From assembly GCA_032716605.1 (NCBI GenBank), contig CM064509.1, positions 33,479,864 through 33,543,863 on the forward strand: a stretch of 64,000 nt of DNA, in the 5' to 3' direction. Shown here piece after piece: positions 10,322 through 20,508 of this stretch. The first letter of the stretch is position 1. The number at the start of each line of letters is the position of its first letter. This DNA comes from Paralithodes platypus (taxonomy: Eukaryota > Arthropoda > Malacostraca > Decapoda > Lithodidae). The position numbers and the translations under genes are program-made. Under the pieces are notes generated by a model that was not told the DNA's origin, ran no database searches, and saw nothing but the letters and a program-made list of their open reading frames with translations.

Positions 10322-11090
10322 GTTTTGGACGTCTTCTCAACGATGCGTTGAGAAGACGTCCAAAACGTGCTGCTCCCACCTGGTTCAGATGAACTCCATC
10401 GTCCGAAAACAAATAGTCATCGTAGTAGAAATTGTCCCAGGTGTCGACGAATCCCACGTTCTCCTTCCTGCAGAGGTTTGCTAGACAACGATTTGTGCTG
10501 GTGGCTATGTTGTAAAATCGGCTCTCTACACCGAGCCGGGGGACGATTCCTGAGACGATGATCCTTGATGACTTCTCCTTAAACGACTTGATCAGCTGCT
10601 GGTACTTTAAAAGCAAATCTTCCGACCGGGTTCGCTGTACATCGTTGGATCCAACGTGGATGACGTACATTGTATTAGCAGGGGCCAGCTTTGATACTTC
10701 GTCAACTGCTGCAACTACGTCATCCACACCACCACCAGGGATACAAAAACGCTTCCTGGTCTTAGGTGCCCTGGCGCAAAACTCTGTGAGCTGACCACGT
10801 ATCATCGAGTCTCCCACGAGCCGGACTTCTTCTATTTCCTCTTCGTCATCTGAGTCTGCGAGTATCTGGAAACGGTTTTGACACTCGGTAATCGGTATGT
10901 GTTTCCTGGTCTTGGGGCAAACGTTGTTCCTCACGACACGGAAGTTGTCTTGAGGGGGAAGAGAGTCACTATTTGAATCTTGAGTATCGGAAACATCAGC
11001 TGAAATGGCTACTGTAGGCGTTGAATTGTTGGCAGTTGACGTTGGGGCGTTGGTGGCTGCTGGAGTTGCGGTGACAATTGAAGATAACAT
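10278..11090 (-). CDS. LINE ORF1: SGNH/GDSL esterase-domain protein
   Basis: From the ATG at 11090 the product is 270 residues. Residues 1-90 are Ser/Thr/Asp-rich with an acidic patch (DSDDEEEIEEV). An SGNH hydrolase fold follows: block I VGDSMIRG (S95), block III HVGSND (N149), block V DGVHLN (D231, H234). ORF1 proteins with this esterase are known in CR1 and L2 LINEs, where they probably bind RNA or membranes; the exact role is unsettled. The tail (LRRRPKRAAPT) is basic and coded by the second arm of a perfect inverted repeat. The frame stays open upstream into the 21-bp minisatellite, so the natural N-terminus (often a zinc-finger or coiled-coil region) is probably lost. Confidence 0.85.
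   Translation of the reverse strand: MLSSIVTATPAATNAPTSTANNSTPTVAISADVSDTQDSNSDSLPPQDNFRVVRNNVCPKTRKHIPITECQNRFQILADSDDEEEIEEVRLVGDSMIRGQLTEFCARAPKTRKRFCIPGGGVDDVVAAVDEVSKLAPANTMYVIHVGSNDVQRTRSEDLLLKYQQLIKSFKEKSSRIIVSGIVPRLGVESRFYNIATSTNRCLANLCRKENVGFVDTWDNFYYDDYLFSDDGVHLNQVGAARFGRLLNASLRRRPKRAAPTFSENPSPHR
10307..10381. repeat. perfect hairpin 2 at LINE ORF1/ORF2 junction
   Basis: Arms 10307-10342 and 10346-10381 (36 bp, no mismatch) around the same 3-nt loop ATG. It abuts hairpin 1, sharing 2 nt. On the coding strand the first arm codes the esterase end (GAARFGRLLN) and the second arm codes its basic tail. Confidence 0.95.
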
Positions 11091-11092
11091 TG

Positions 11093-12345
11093 ATAGGATT
11101 GATAGGATTGATAGATAACACGCCGGGATTGATAGATAACACACGTGGATTGATAGATAACACACGTGGATTGATAGATAACACACCTGGATTGATAGAT
11201 AAAACACCTGGATTGATAGATAACACCTGGATTGATAGATAACACACCTGGATTGATAGATAACACACCTGGATTGATAGATAACACACCTGGATTGATA
11301 GATAGCACACCAGGATTGATAGCTAACACACCAGGATTGATAGCTAACACACCTGGATTGATAGATAGCACACCTGGATTGATAGATAAAACACCTGGAT
11401 TGATAGATAACACACCTGGATTTGATAGATACACACCAGGGTTGATAGATAGCACACCTGGATTGATAGATAATACACCTGGATTGATAGATAACACACC
11501 GGGATTGATAGATAACACACCTGGGTTGATAGATAACACACCGGGGTTGATAGATAATACACCTGGATTGATAGATAACACACCAGGATTGATAGATAAC
11601 ACACCTGGATTGATAGATAACACACTTGGATTGATAGATAACACACCTGGATTGATAGATAGCACACCTGGATTGATCGATAACAAACCTGGATTGATAG
11701 ATAACACTTCTGGATTGATAGATAACACACCTGGATTGATCGATAACAAACCTGGATTGATAGATAACACTCCTGGATTGATAGATAACACACCGGGATT
11801 GATAGATAACACACCTGGATTGATAGATAACACACCTGGATTGATAGATAACACACCAGGATTGATAGATAACACACCTGGATTGATAGATAACACACCT
11901 GGATTGATAGATAACACACCTGGATTGATAGATAACACACCAGGATTGATAGATAACACACCTGGATTGATAGATAACACCTGGATTGATAGATAACACA
12001 CCTGGATTGATAGATAACACACCAGGATTGATAGATAACACACCTGGATTGATAGATAACACACTTGGATTGATAGATAACACACCTGGATTGATAGATA
12101 GCACACCTGGATTGATCGATAACAAACCTGGATTGATAGATAACACTTCTGGATTGATAGATAACACACCTGGATTGATCGATAACAAACCTGGATTGAT
12201 AGATAACACTCCTGGATTGATAGATAACACACCTGGATTGATAGATAACACACCTGGATTGATAGATAACACACCTGGATTGATAGATAGCACACCTGGA
12301 TTGATCGATAACAAACCTGGATTGATAGATAACTCACATTGTTGA
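11093..12345. repeat. 21-bp minisatellite, right block, about 59 units
   Basis: Same unit and orientation as 5923-6999. Two GATAGGATT half units border the LINE. A marker run of variant units (ACACTTGG, GATCGATAACAAACC, AACACTTCTGG) occurs at about 11622-11760 and again 439 bp later, showing block duplication. Variants GATAGCACACC are common here but rare in the left block. Confidence 0.95.
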
Positions 12346-12535
12346 GCGTGAACTTAATTGATTAGATTATATCATTCTATGTCTATTACCATGATTCGAT
12401 ATATAACACTATATTTTCTCCATAAACGTTTTTCGGAAGAAATCATGTCATTATTGCTGCGAATTTTCCTCCTTTTAGAGAGCCTTTTCTCCCCGAAGAC
12501 CATGTTTTTGAGAACCTTCATCTGAAATCTTGTGT
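12346..12535. other. unassigned spacer
   Basis: A+T-rich; nothing recognised. Confidence 0.3.
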
Positions 12536-13000
12536 GAATAGTAAGAATCAGACAGTGTGTTGGAGAGGAAGGGAGAGAGGGAGGGGGAGAGGGTGGTGGG
12601 GAGGGAGGGAAGAGGGTGGTGGAGAGGGAGGGAAGAGGGTGGTGGAGAGGGAGGGAAGAGGGTGGTGGAGTAGAAGAGGGGGGGGGGGAGGGGAGGGGGG
12701 AGAGGGAGGGGTAGCGAGTGTTGGAGAGGGAGTGGAAAAGGTTGCTGGAGAGGGAGGTAGAGAGAGAGGAGGAGAGGATGGTTGAGAGGGAGCGGGAGAA
12801 GGTGGTGGAAAGGGAGGGGGAGAAGGTAGTGGAGTAGGAGAGGGAGGGGGAGAGGGTGGTTGAGAGGGAGGGAGAGAGGGAGGGGGAGAGGGAGGGGGAG
12901 AGGGTGGTTGAGAGGGAGGGAGAGAGGGAGGGAGAGAGGGTGGTGGAGAGGGAGGGGGAGAGGGTGATAGAGTAGGAGAGTAGGGAGGGGGGGAGTATTG
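12536..13000. repeat. purine-rich G/A tract
   Basis: Almost only G and A on the plus strand (GAGAGGGAGGGAGAGAGGG and GGTGGTGGAGAGGG phrases), with a G(9) run near 12678-12690. Leu/Pro/Ser open frames on the complement are composition artefacts. Confidence 0.85.
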
Positions 13001-13238
13001 AAAGACATTCTGAAGGATAATAGTTCCTAGGCTGTTTCATGAACAAATATATGTTATGCTTCGTACTGTGATGTAACACAATAGTAAACCAGCCACTGTA
13101 ACAATGGTTGGACCAATATTACTACAGCCAAACATTTACTGTATGTACAGTACGTCTTTTATTAACAAATATGAAACTTTTTGCAAATGTCAGAAGCAAT
13201 ACTAAAGTTGCTCCACAAGTACATTTTGTATATGCAGT

Positions 13239-13242
<4 letters not shown>

Positions 13243-13295
<53 letters not shown>

Positions 13296-13300
13296 CATTG
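13243..13300. repeat. (AC)n-(AT)n microsatellite
   Basis: About 19 AC units followed by about 8 AT units. The 240 bp before it show nothing else. Confidence 0.95.
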
Positions 13301-13435
13301 TATATAACTATAAAATTCTTGCATGCTTGGGTCAGCTGCTGTCTCGACCTTCCATCTTTTCTAATTAATTTTGCATGCAGGGAACATGTTTGGATAAAAC
13401 AAAACCTACTTACGCGTACTTTTTTTGTATATGTG

Positions 13436-13560
13436 AGTGAGGGAGACAACAGGCAGAACTGCCTGTGACGAGTGCCTCCCCCATAGTTGAAAGAGTGACA
13501 GAGCCAAACTCAAGGGACGTTCGAGTAAAAATGGTTGTACACACGAAGTTTGAAGCAATT
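13436..13560 (-). mobile_element. Jockey-like LINE, 3' end fragment
   Basis: The reverse complement matches 3385-3500 of the copy at 2584-3549, including CAAACTCCGTGTG-like sequence, GAACGTCCCTTGA and GGGGGAGGCACTCG. No reading frame of use remains. Confidence 0.75.
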
Positions 13561-13649
13561 TGTGTTTTTATTCATCAAGAGCCACTTCCGATCGGCTAGG
13601 TCGCTTACTTTAACTTTTGGCTAGGGTATAGTAGGGTAGCGCTGCAGAA

Positions 13650-13651
13650 TG

Positions 13652-13688
<37 letters not shown>

Positions 13689-13830
13689 CGAGAGAATGAA
13701 AGGAAGAAGGAAAGAGTGATGGACAGAGAGAGAGAGAGAGAGTGAGAGCGAGAGAAGTGTAGAGTAGAGAGAATGAAAGGAAGAAGGAAAGAGTGATGGA
13801 GAGAGAGAGAGAGAGAGAAGGACAGCATCA
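13650..13830. repeat. (GA)n with AGAAGGAAAGAGTGATGGA duplication
   Basis: Three GA tracts separated by copies of GAATGAAAGGAAGAAGGAAA near 13695 and 13773, so a roughly 78-bp unit is duplicated. Confidence 0.85.
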
Positions 13831-13937
13831 GAGGCTTAGCATGTAATAAGGCAAATGGAGTTCTTTTTCCTCCCTTCTCTCCTGCTGCTTGACACCAAAG
13901 AGACAATCCCCAACACACACAGGCCCTTGTTCACCCC

Positions 13938-13939
<2 letters not shown>

Positions 13940-14011
<72 letters not shown>

Positions 14012-14015
14012 TTAT
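13940..14015. repeat. (TC)n microsatellite
   Basis: About 36 TC units with one T interruption near 13989. Confidence 0.95.
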
Positions 14016-14089
14016 TTACTTATTTCTCTATATTTGGGTTCTGCTATCTCTACTACATTAATTCCTGACCACCTCGTTTGGATCGTAAG

Positions 14090-14365
14090 GGCTGTGTGAT
14101 AAGTGTGCCTATATAGATGTATGTAAACTTCTTCAGCACTCACATAAAATATTTTCATTCTAAAAAGAGTTGGAGCTAGGGCTATGAAATTTAATTTGAC
14201 TATAGTCCATTCATTATAGATAGGCCAGAAACTTTGAGTACTAACCTCTATTAATCAGAAAGGACTAGAACAATCGAGCTAACATTTCTACCATTTGAGA
14301 AGAGTCAGCCAAGGAATCGATGAGAAAATGTACAACCCATTTGCTCTAGTCCTGTTCGAGTTACA
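14090..14365 (+). repeat. dispersed repeat F, copy 1
   Basis: Shares an ordered set of phrases with 21930-22110: ACTAACCTCTAT, AATCGAGCTAA, GAAGAGTCAGC, and CTCTAG followed by GAGTTA. About 60-70% similar by eye. No coding capacity and class unknown. From 14366 to 14757 only A+T-rich sequence with a short GATA patch is seen. Confidence 0.5.
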
Positions 14366-14756
14366 GAGATTATTAGTCAAGATTGCTAGCCTAATTTGAG
14401 TGAATAGACTATAGTAAATCGTTAGTACATGTTTGAGGCAACTCGTAAAACTCATAAGATACGTAATTTCCTTTAGGTTGCGCGAAAGTAGGTATCCTTT
14501 CGTACAGTAATTGTGTAAATTAAGAGATAGATAGATAAATATATAGTTAGGTACATACATAGATATATAGATAGATTTTTAGACAGATAAACATAATTTG
14601 ACTTAATAACTTTTATTTACCGCTCCACAGAGTGGATGCGGGCAGACAAAAATTTATTTCGATACAATAATTGTTAGTGATACAATAATTAAGTTGTAAT
14701 TGGGTAGGCCATGTGCAATATGTGCCTATTGTATTGATCATACGATTATTAAAGAC

Positions 14757-14757
<1 letters not shown>

Positions 14758-14815
<58 letters not shown>
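14758..14815. repeat. (GA)n microsatellite, left border of LINE copy 2
   Basis: About 29 GA units that run directly into the LINE 3' terminus GTACAAAGGAGTACAGAGG. Confidence 0.95.
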
Positions 14816-14819
<4 letters not shown>

Positions 14820-15129
14820 AAGGAGTACAGAGGAAATCAAGCAACAACAGGTCTAGTGACCCCTCTAGGCTGCTTGTCCTCCAAAACACTGAGGATCAAG
14901 TGTCCAAACAGTGGTTTAGAGTGGGTAAGGGAAAATGGGAAAGGGAACTACTGCCCTGGAACTAATGTCCGTGGCAGGATTAGGCAGTTAGTAGGGAACA
15001 GATGGGTTAGTGACATAACAGTTATAAGTGATCTTTCGTATATCTGGGAAAAAGAGAGTAACGTCTTAGTAATATATACTGTATACACAATAATCCTTGA
15101 TGAATCTGTGGGAGGAATATAATAAAGTT

Positions 15130-15139
15130 ATTAATTTAC
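15130..15139. repeat. target-site duplication, left copy
   Basis: ATTAATTTAC, repeated at 16380-16389. In LINE copy 1 the matching site is ATTCATTTAC and occurs once (7213-7222), which gives the pre-insertion state. Confidence 0.85.
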
Positions 15140-16379
15140 GGAGAAATGGATAGGCGACGAGCAGGGAGGTTTTAGGAAGGGAAGAGGATGTGTAGATCAG
15201 ATTTTTTCCCTGAATTGTGTTGTGGAGAAGTATCTGGAGAAGAAACAAAAGGTGTATGTTGCCTTTATGGACTTGGAGAAGGCCTATGACAGAGTGGATA
15301 GAGAAGGTTTGTGGAAAGTACTTAGAATATACGGAGTAGAGGGCAAGTTGCTGAAAGCAGTGAAGAGCATGTATGAGGGTGCAAAGGCGGCAGTACGTGT
15401 GGAGAGCGAGTTCTTTGACCTGAATGTTGGTTTGAAACAGGGGTGTGTGATGTCCCCGTGGTTGTTTACTGTATATATGGATGGAGTCATGAAAGAAATC
15501 CTATCAAGAGCAGTGGATGTTGGTGTATCGCTGAAAAGGGAGGGAATTGAGTGGAAACTACCTATACTGGTGTTTGCGGACGATACAGTTCTGATGAGTG
15601 ATAATGAATGGGAGTTGCAGGGTCTGGTAAATGAGTTTGGAACAGTGTGCGAAAAACGGAATTTGAAGGTAAATACGGGGAAGAGCAAGGTTATGGTCTT
15701 CGAAAGGGGTGAAGTCACAGAGTGTGAGGTGAAGGTGAACGGTCAAGCTATGGAGATCGTCAACTGTTTTAAGTATCTGGGCAGTGTGTTGAGTAAAGAT
15801 GGGACTATGGATGAAGAGGTGCGGGAGAGGGTACAACAGGGGAAGAGGGTTGTAGGAATGCTAAATGCAGTAACAAGAAATAAGGTGGTCAGTATGGAAG
15901 TGAAGAAGTCCTTGCATGACAGTGTGGTAATCCCGACACTGACTTACGGAAGCGAAGCATGGATGTTGGTTGAGAGACTCAGACCAAGAGTGAGAGCAGT
16001 GGAAATGAATTACTTAAGGAGTGCGTGCGGAGTTACATGGAGGGATAGACAGACTAATAAGGAAGTAAGAAGGAGGTGTGGTGTGGAGGTAGATGTGCTG
16101 GAAAGTGTGAAAAGGAACAACTTGAGATGGTTTGGCCATATGGAACGTATGGAAAGCGAGAGAATGACTAAGAGGGTGTACGAGAGCGAGGTGGAGGGAC
16201 AGAGAGGGAGGGGTAGACCGAATATGAGGTGGAAGGATGGAGTGAGGAACTACATGAATGAAGGCGGTGCTGGTAGGGGGGAGGGGCGTCGACTGACTGG
16301 GGACAGAGGTGCATGAGGGCGGTTCATTCGTGGCCACCCTGTCGGGGATCACGGCGTCAGGCAATAGATAGATAGATAG
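15140..16379 (+). mobile_element. RTE-like LINE, 5'-truncated, nested
   Basis: Inserted in the 3' region of LINE copy 2 and flanked by ATTAATTTAC duplications. It begins mid-RT and ends in a short UTR plus about four ATAG units (GCGTCAGGCAATAGATAG). Another 3' end with the same GCCTGACGCC and GATA tail lies on the minus strand at 28793-29170. Confidence 0.9.
15141..16316 (+). CDS. RTE-like reverse transcriptase, N-terminally truncated
   Basis: An open frame of 391 codons with no internal stop. The first codons already lie within the RT domain (GDEQGGFRKGRGCVDQIF), followed by AFMDLEKAYDRV (first catalytic Asp), GLKQGCVMSPWLF and FADD at 15573-15584. The C-terminal part has LKVNTGKSKVMVF, YGSEAWML and LRWFGHMERM with a basic GRGRPNMRWKDG tail, a pattern common after the RT in RTE-type LINEs; the clade is inferred. 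The endonuclease is missing owing to 5' truncation, so this copy cannot move alone. The intact frame suggests a recent insertion. No start codon is required, since it is a fragment; the first in-frame ATG is near 15267. Confidence 0.85.
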   Translation, partial: EKWIGDEQGGFRKGRGCVDQIFSLNCVVEKYLEKKQKVYVAFMDLEKAYDRVDREGLWKVLRIYGVEGKLLKAVKSMYEGAKAAVRVESEFFDLNVGLKQGCVMSPWLFTVYMDGVMKEILSRAVDVGVSLKREGIEWKLPILVFADDTVLMSDNEWELQGLVNEFGTVCEKRNLKVNTGKSKVMVFERGEVTECEVKVNGQAMEIVNCFKYLGSVLSKDGTMDEEVRERVQQGKRVVGMLNAVTRNKVVSMEVKKSLHDSVVIPTLTYGSEAWMLVERLRPRVRAVEMNYLRSACGVTWRDRQTNKEVRRRCGVEVDVLESVKRNNLRWFGHMERMESERMTKRVYESEVEGQRGRGRPNMRWKDGVRNYMNEGGAGRGEGRRLTGDRGA

Positions 16380-16389
16380 ATTAATTTAC
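16380..16389. repeat. target-site duplication, right copy
   Basis: ATTAATTTAC after the (ATAG)n tail; the first base is shared with the tail. Confidence 0.85.
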
Positions 16390-18291
16390 AAACGCAGTCA
16401 GTCGGGGGTTTGATGCAAGATATTTGTCTAGGCAAAGTTTAAAAGAATCAACGGTGCTGCAGTCTATAACGTCTCGGGGAAGCCTATTCCACAAGTTGAC
16501 AACTCGATTGAAGAAGAAATTCTTAGATTCGTGTGAGTTAAAAGATTTACCAATAATTTTGCAACCGTTTCCCGCGTGTAATTAGATTGGTCAATAGTGA
16601 AGTACTTACTACAGTTCATATTGTCGATGCCTTTGATGATTTTGAACACTTGAATTAAGTCGCCTCTTAATCTGCGTTGGGTTAAAAGAAATAGATTTAA
16701 TTCTCTAAGAAGTTCCTCGTATGGTTTGTTCTTTAGGCTAGGTATCATTTTGGTAACTCTACGTTGAACTCGTTCTAGTTTGTCTATATCTTTTTGGTAA
16801 TAAGGGCACCAGGATTGAACGCAGTATTCCAGGAGAGGGCGGACTAAGGAATTGTGAAGAGTTAGGATAACTTCTTTGGATTTATGCTCAAATGACCTGC
16901 CTATAAAGCCAATTATTTTGTTTGCCTTCTTAACAACTTCTGAACATTGTTGACTCGGTTTTAGGTTACTCGATATTGTTACTCCCAGATCAGTTTCTCT
17001 GTCTACACTCTTAAGCTGAGTGCTATTCATTGAATAGTTTGCTTTATTTTGGTATCCGATATGTAGTACTTTACATTTATCCGCATTGAAACTCTTTTGC
17101 CAAATTTGAGCCCACCGTGACAACTTATCTATATTGTGTTGCATATCGTCAACTTGTTCTACTGATAGTATGCTATTTGCAATTTTTGTATCGTCAGCAA
17201 ACTTTGAGATTGTACAGGTGAGACCCTCATCTATGTCGTTGATGTAAATTAGAAAGAGAATTGGTCCTAGTACCGATCCCTGGGGTACCCCGCTACTTAC
17301 ATTGGTCTATTTAGATGCCTTATCGTTTATTACTACTCTTTGCTTTCTGTCGCTGAGCCAATTTTCTATGCATTTCAACACACCGTCTTGTATTCCATGC
17401 GCTTTTAGTTTTAGCAGTAAACGTTTGTGGGGAACTTTGTCAAAGGCCTTTTGAAAATCAAGGTATATAATATCTACAGCTTTACTCTCATCATACAGGT
17501 TGAGGATATCGTGAAAGAAGTCTAAGAGATTTGTTAAGCTGGAGCGTTTGTGACGAAAGCCGTGTTGAGTATCTTTAAGGATGTTATTTTCCTCTAAGTG
17601 ATTTAGGAGTTTGTCTCTTATGAGTGTTTCTAGCATTTTACATACAACTGAGGTTAAGCTAATTGGACAATAGTTACTGGGTAGGGATTTGCTGCCTTTT
17701 TTCTGAGGTTAAGCTAATTGGACGATAGTTACTGGGTAGGGATTTGCTGCATTTTTTTTTTTTAATATGGGTGTTACATTGGCTAGCTTTCACTGATCAG
17801 GCATAGTTCCAGACTGCAAGGATTTATTGAATAGCAATGTCAGTGGTTTGGAGAGCTCATTCTTAGCTTCCTTTAGAACTCTAGGTGAGATTGTATCAGG
17901 TTCAGGCGTGTTATTTACCTTGAGTTTATCTAAACAATTCAATGCTTCTCTCTCTGTAACGGTGATATTGCTTAGAACATCTGCATTATCAATCTGAATC
18001 GGCGATGGTGTAGGGATATCACTGAGGTCTTCTGTTGTAAAAACTGATGCAAAGAAGGTATCGAGGGCATTACTCATTTGTACTTCGTCTTTGGTGTATT
18101 CTCCATTTTCATCGACTAACGGTCCAACAGTTGAAGTAACTACTTTTTTCTTTCTGATATAACTATAGAATTCTTTCGGGGTTGTTTTACTTTGATTCGC
18201 AACATGTAACTGCAGGGTCTTCTTACTTTGCTTAATTAACTTTTTGGCTTTGCGTCATAGCTCTACAAATTTCACCCGTTCTTCGTCATTT

Positions 18292-18294
<3 letters not shown>

Positions 18295-18357
<63 letters not shown>
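18295..18357. repeat. (GA)n microsatellite, right border of LINE copy 2
   Basis: About 31 GA units joining LINE sequence TCGTCATTTTGTGA at its left edge. Confidence 0.95.
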
Positions 18358-18359
<2 letters not shown>

Positions 18360-18557
18360 GATATTTGGTTTCATTGTTTCCTTAGTTCTCAGACCGCATT
18401 GTCTAAAGTTAAATATTTTCCTCCTCTTGAGTCGAAATATTGACCGTATAGTGTTGAAGTCCATTTACCACCTTATGTAACAGGTTCTAAATATACATAA
18501 GGCATACCTAAGGAAACTTTGATAATATAGACATGGCTCTATTGCATAATTCTACAT

Positions 18558-18687
<130 letters not shown>

Positions 18688-18879
18688 TGCTACTGATGGC
18701 TCAACCCACACTTTATCTATGTATCAACAGAGTTCCAAATAAATATGACAACAAACCATTTTACTATGCATCCCTAATGAGATTCCCGAACAGGCTTTCA
18801 AACACTGCACAGGCATATTCCAGGATCATCGTCAAGGTTTATACACCCAATTAACAATATCTTGTCCGAAGTCTGGTGG

Positions 18880-19215
18880 GTTGTTATGATATCTTGTTTA
18901 ATTATTATTGAGGATTTTGCTTGTGCTTACCAATTTGTGCTTATCTCTTTGGCAAACAAAAGCGACTTCCCAGACTTCCTTCAAACTAAAAACATGTCCC
19001 CCCCCCCCCCCCGACCCCCTTCAATCTAGATTTGTCCCGGCCTAAGGTTGATTTCTACTAAGTTAAAGGCTCGCTTTCGTTCCCCCAGGATTAAAATCGA
19101 CATCTGAATGAGGTAAAGCGTCTTATTATCGCCAAGGTAATTGGGTGAAGCGATTTATAATCTCCAAACTAATGGAGCAAAACAAGGAAGATCCAAAAAG
19201 ACCTTCCTCTTACCA
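18880..19215 (-). mobile_element. TTAA-C MITE, copy 1
   Basis: A diverged relative of TTAA-A. It shares with 31275-31600 the left part (TTATGATATCTTGTTTAA, ATTTTGCTTGT), a damaged core (GGCTCGCTTTCGTTCCCCCAGG) and the right part (CAAACTAATGGAGC). A C(16) run near 18997-19013 interrupts it. TTAA at either end is not clear. Confidence 0.6.
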
Positions 19216-19221
19216 AATATG

Positions 19222-19658
19222 GTTAAGGTTTTAATATTATATGTGTGTTCGTATACTGTACGTGTATGTTATTATATGTGTGTTCGTATACTGTACGTGT
19301 ATGTTATTATATGTGTGTTCGTATACTGTACGTGTATGTTATTATATGTGTGTTCGTATACTGTACGTGTATGTTATTATATGTGTTCGTATACTGTACG
19401 TGTATGTTATTATATGTGTGTTCGTATACTGTACGTGTATGTTATTATATGTGTGTTCGTATACTGTACGTGTATGTTATTATATGTGTGTTCGTATACT
19501 GTACGTGTATGTTATTATATGTGTGTTCGTATACTGTACGTGTATGTTATTATATGTGTGTTCGTATACTGTACGTGTATGTTATTATATGTGTGTTCGT
19601 ATACTGTACGTGTATGTTATTATATGTGTGTTCGTATACTGTACGTGTATGTTATTTT
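19222..19658. repeat. 35-bp minisatellite, about 12 units
   Basis: Unit GTGTGTTCGTATACTGTACG plus TGTATGTTATTATAT, recurring at 19247, 19282 and 19317. One unit near 19383 lacks 2 bp. Open frames through it are artefacts. Confidence 0.95.
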
Positions 19659-19693
19659 ATATTTTGACCTCAAAACATGGCTGTTCAGTAGAG

Positions 19694-19740
19694 CAGTGTT
19701 TCTCAACGGGTCTCTTTAGGGTCGTATACTGAGTAGAGAC
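19694..19740 (+). mobile_element. possible hAT-type terminus
   Basis: CAGTGTTTCTCAACGGG closely resembles the CAGTGGTTCTCAA ends of many hAT elements. No matching inverted end or 8-bp duplication was found nearby, so it may be a solo end or chance. Confidence 0.3.
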
Positions 19741-20312
19741 CCTATAATAACAGAGATCGACCAACTTCCACCATCTTGGTGCCATTTTCCTCTCTTTACA
19801 CTCATATATCTCCATACCCATACTTGATATCTGGAAAAACTGGTACAGAATATATAGTTTGATCTTTGGATATATATTTTGCATAATCAAATATTGAATG
19901 CATGTTCGTTCTTTGATAATTCAGGCACCAAAATGGCGTCCTTATAAATATATGGCCAGCAATTCTTACTACAGGATCTCCACTTCTCAGTAGCCAGGTA
20001 ATCTTGCTAGACCCCGAAAATATGGAATGAGACTTCGAGATCTTTTTTGCTTCCTTATGCTGTGCTAGATGGTGGTACTTTACTTATACACGACACCTTT
20101 TCTCATGTTGCTTGATGAGTAACTTCATAGCGCCGTCACAACATTGCCATATCGTCGTCACAGCCTTCGCGAATATACTGTAGTTGGACTAGTTGGACAT
20201 TAAATTTCATTATATAAACAAAATAAATAAATATAGAAAATGGGTTTATGGCCTTCTGGTGTAGTCAGATGTGAACACTGGCAAACGAGGCGCAGAAATC
20301 CCATCTTTACAA
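19741..20312. other. unassigned spacer
   Basis: A 570-bp stretch of ordinary composition. No gene or repeat recognised, apart from SINE-related sequence that may begin near 20245. Confidence 0.35.
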
Positions 20313-20508
20313 ATCTGACTGTTCTGTGAGTGCTTGAACCCTTCGTCCTCAACTCTGACTGTTCTGTGAGTGCTTGAACCCTTCGTCCTCAACTCTGACT
20401 GTTCTGTGAGTGTTTGAACCCTTCGTCCTCAACTCTGACTGTTCTGTGAGTGCTTGAACCCTTCGTCATCAACTCTGACTGTTCTGTGAGTGTTTGAACC
20501 CTTCGTCC
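20313..20508. repeat. 40-bp tandem repeat, 5 units, derived from a SINE head
   Basis: Unit CTGACTGTTCTGTGAGTGCT plus TGAACCCTTCGTCCTCAACT. On the minus strand each unit contains GGGTTCAAGCACTC, a B-box-like pol III element. The array continues into the tRNA-like head at 20509-20556. Confidence 0.9.

Larger units (their letters stand above)
7000..11092 (-). mobile_element. CR1/L2-like LINE, nearly complete copy
   Basis: On the minus strand the element runs from a 5' end at about 11092 (truncated within ORF1's N-terminal region) through ORF1 (SGNH esterase), ORF2 (endonuclease and reverse transcriptase) and about 210 bp of 3' UTR to a 3' end made of a repeated 10-mer (plus strand TACAAAGGAG TACAAAGGA). 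Esterase ORF1, APE-RT ORF2 and a short terminal repeat instead of poly(A) are features of the CR1/L2 group; the exact clade is inference. It lies between blocks of the same 21-bp minisatellite, joined in matching phase with at most about 2 bp duplicated. The copy looks recent, since ORF2 is open throughout. Confidence 0.9.
14816..18294 (-). pseudogene. CR1/L2-like LINE copy 2, decayed and split
   Basis: Same family as the copy at 7000-11092. The 3' UTR is at 14816-15139 and ORF2 sequence resumes at 16390-18294, with an RTE-like LINE between them. ORF2 is broken into frames 16464-17144, 17307-17636 and 17790-18077 by frameshifts and stops. The FADD box (17190-17201) and the D of YLDFQKAFD remain. 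A 55-bp tandem duplication starts at 17648 and 17703 (CTGAGGTTAAGCTAATTGG). The endonuclease and ORF1 are absent because the copy is 5'-truncated at 18294, where the second (GA)n tract begins. Confidence 0.9.

Noticed and set aside
19141..19732. Three overlapping plus-strand frames of 140-192 codons
   Set aside because: 35-bp array artefact; Tyr/Cys/Val repeats without domain.
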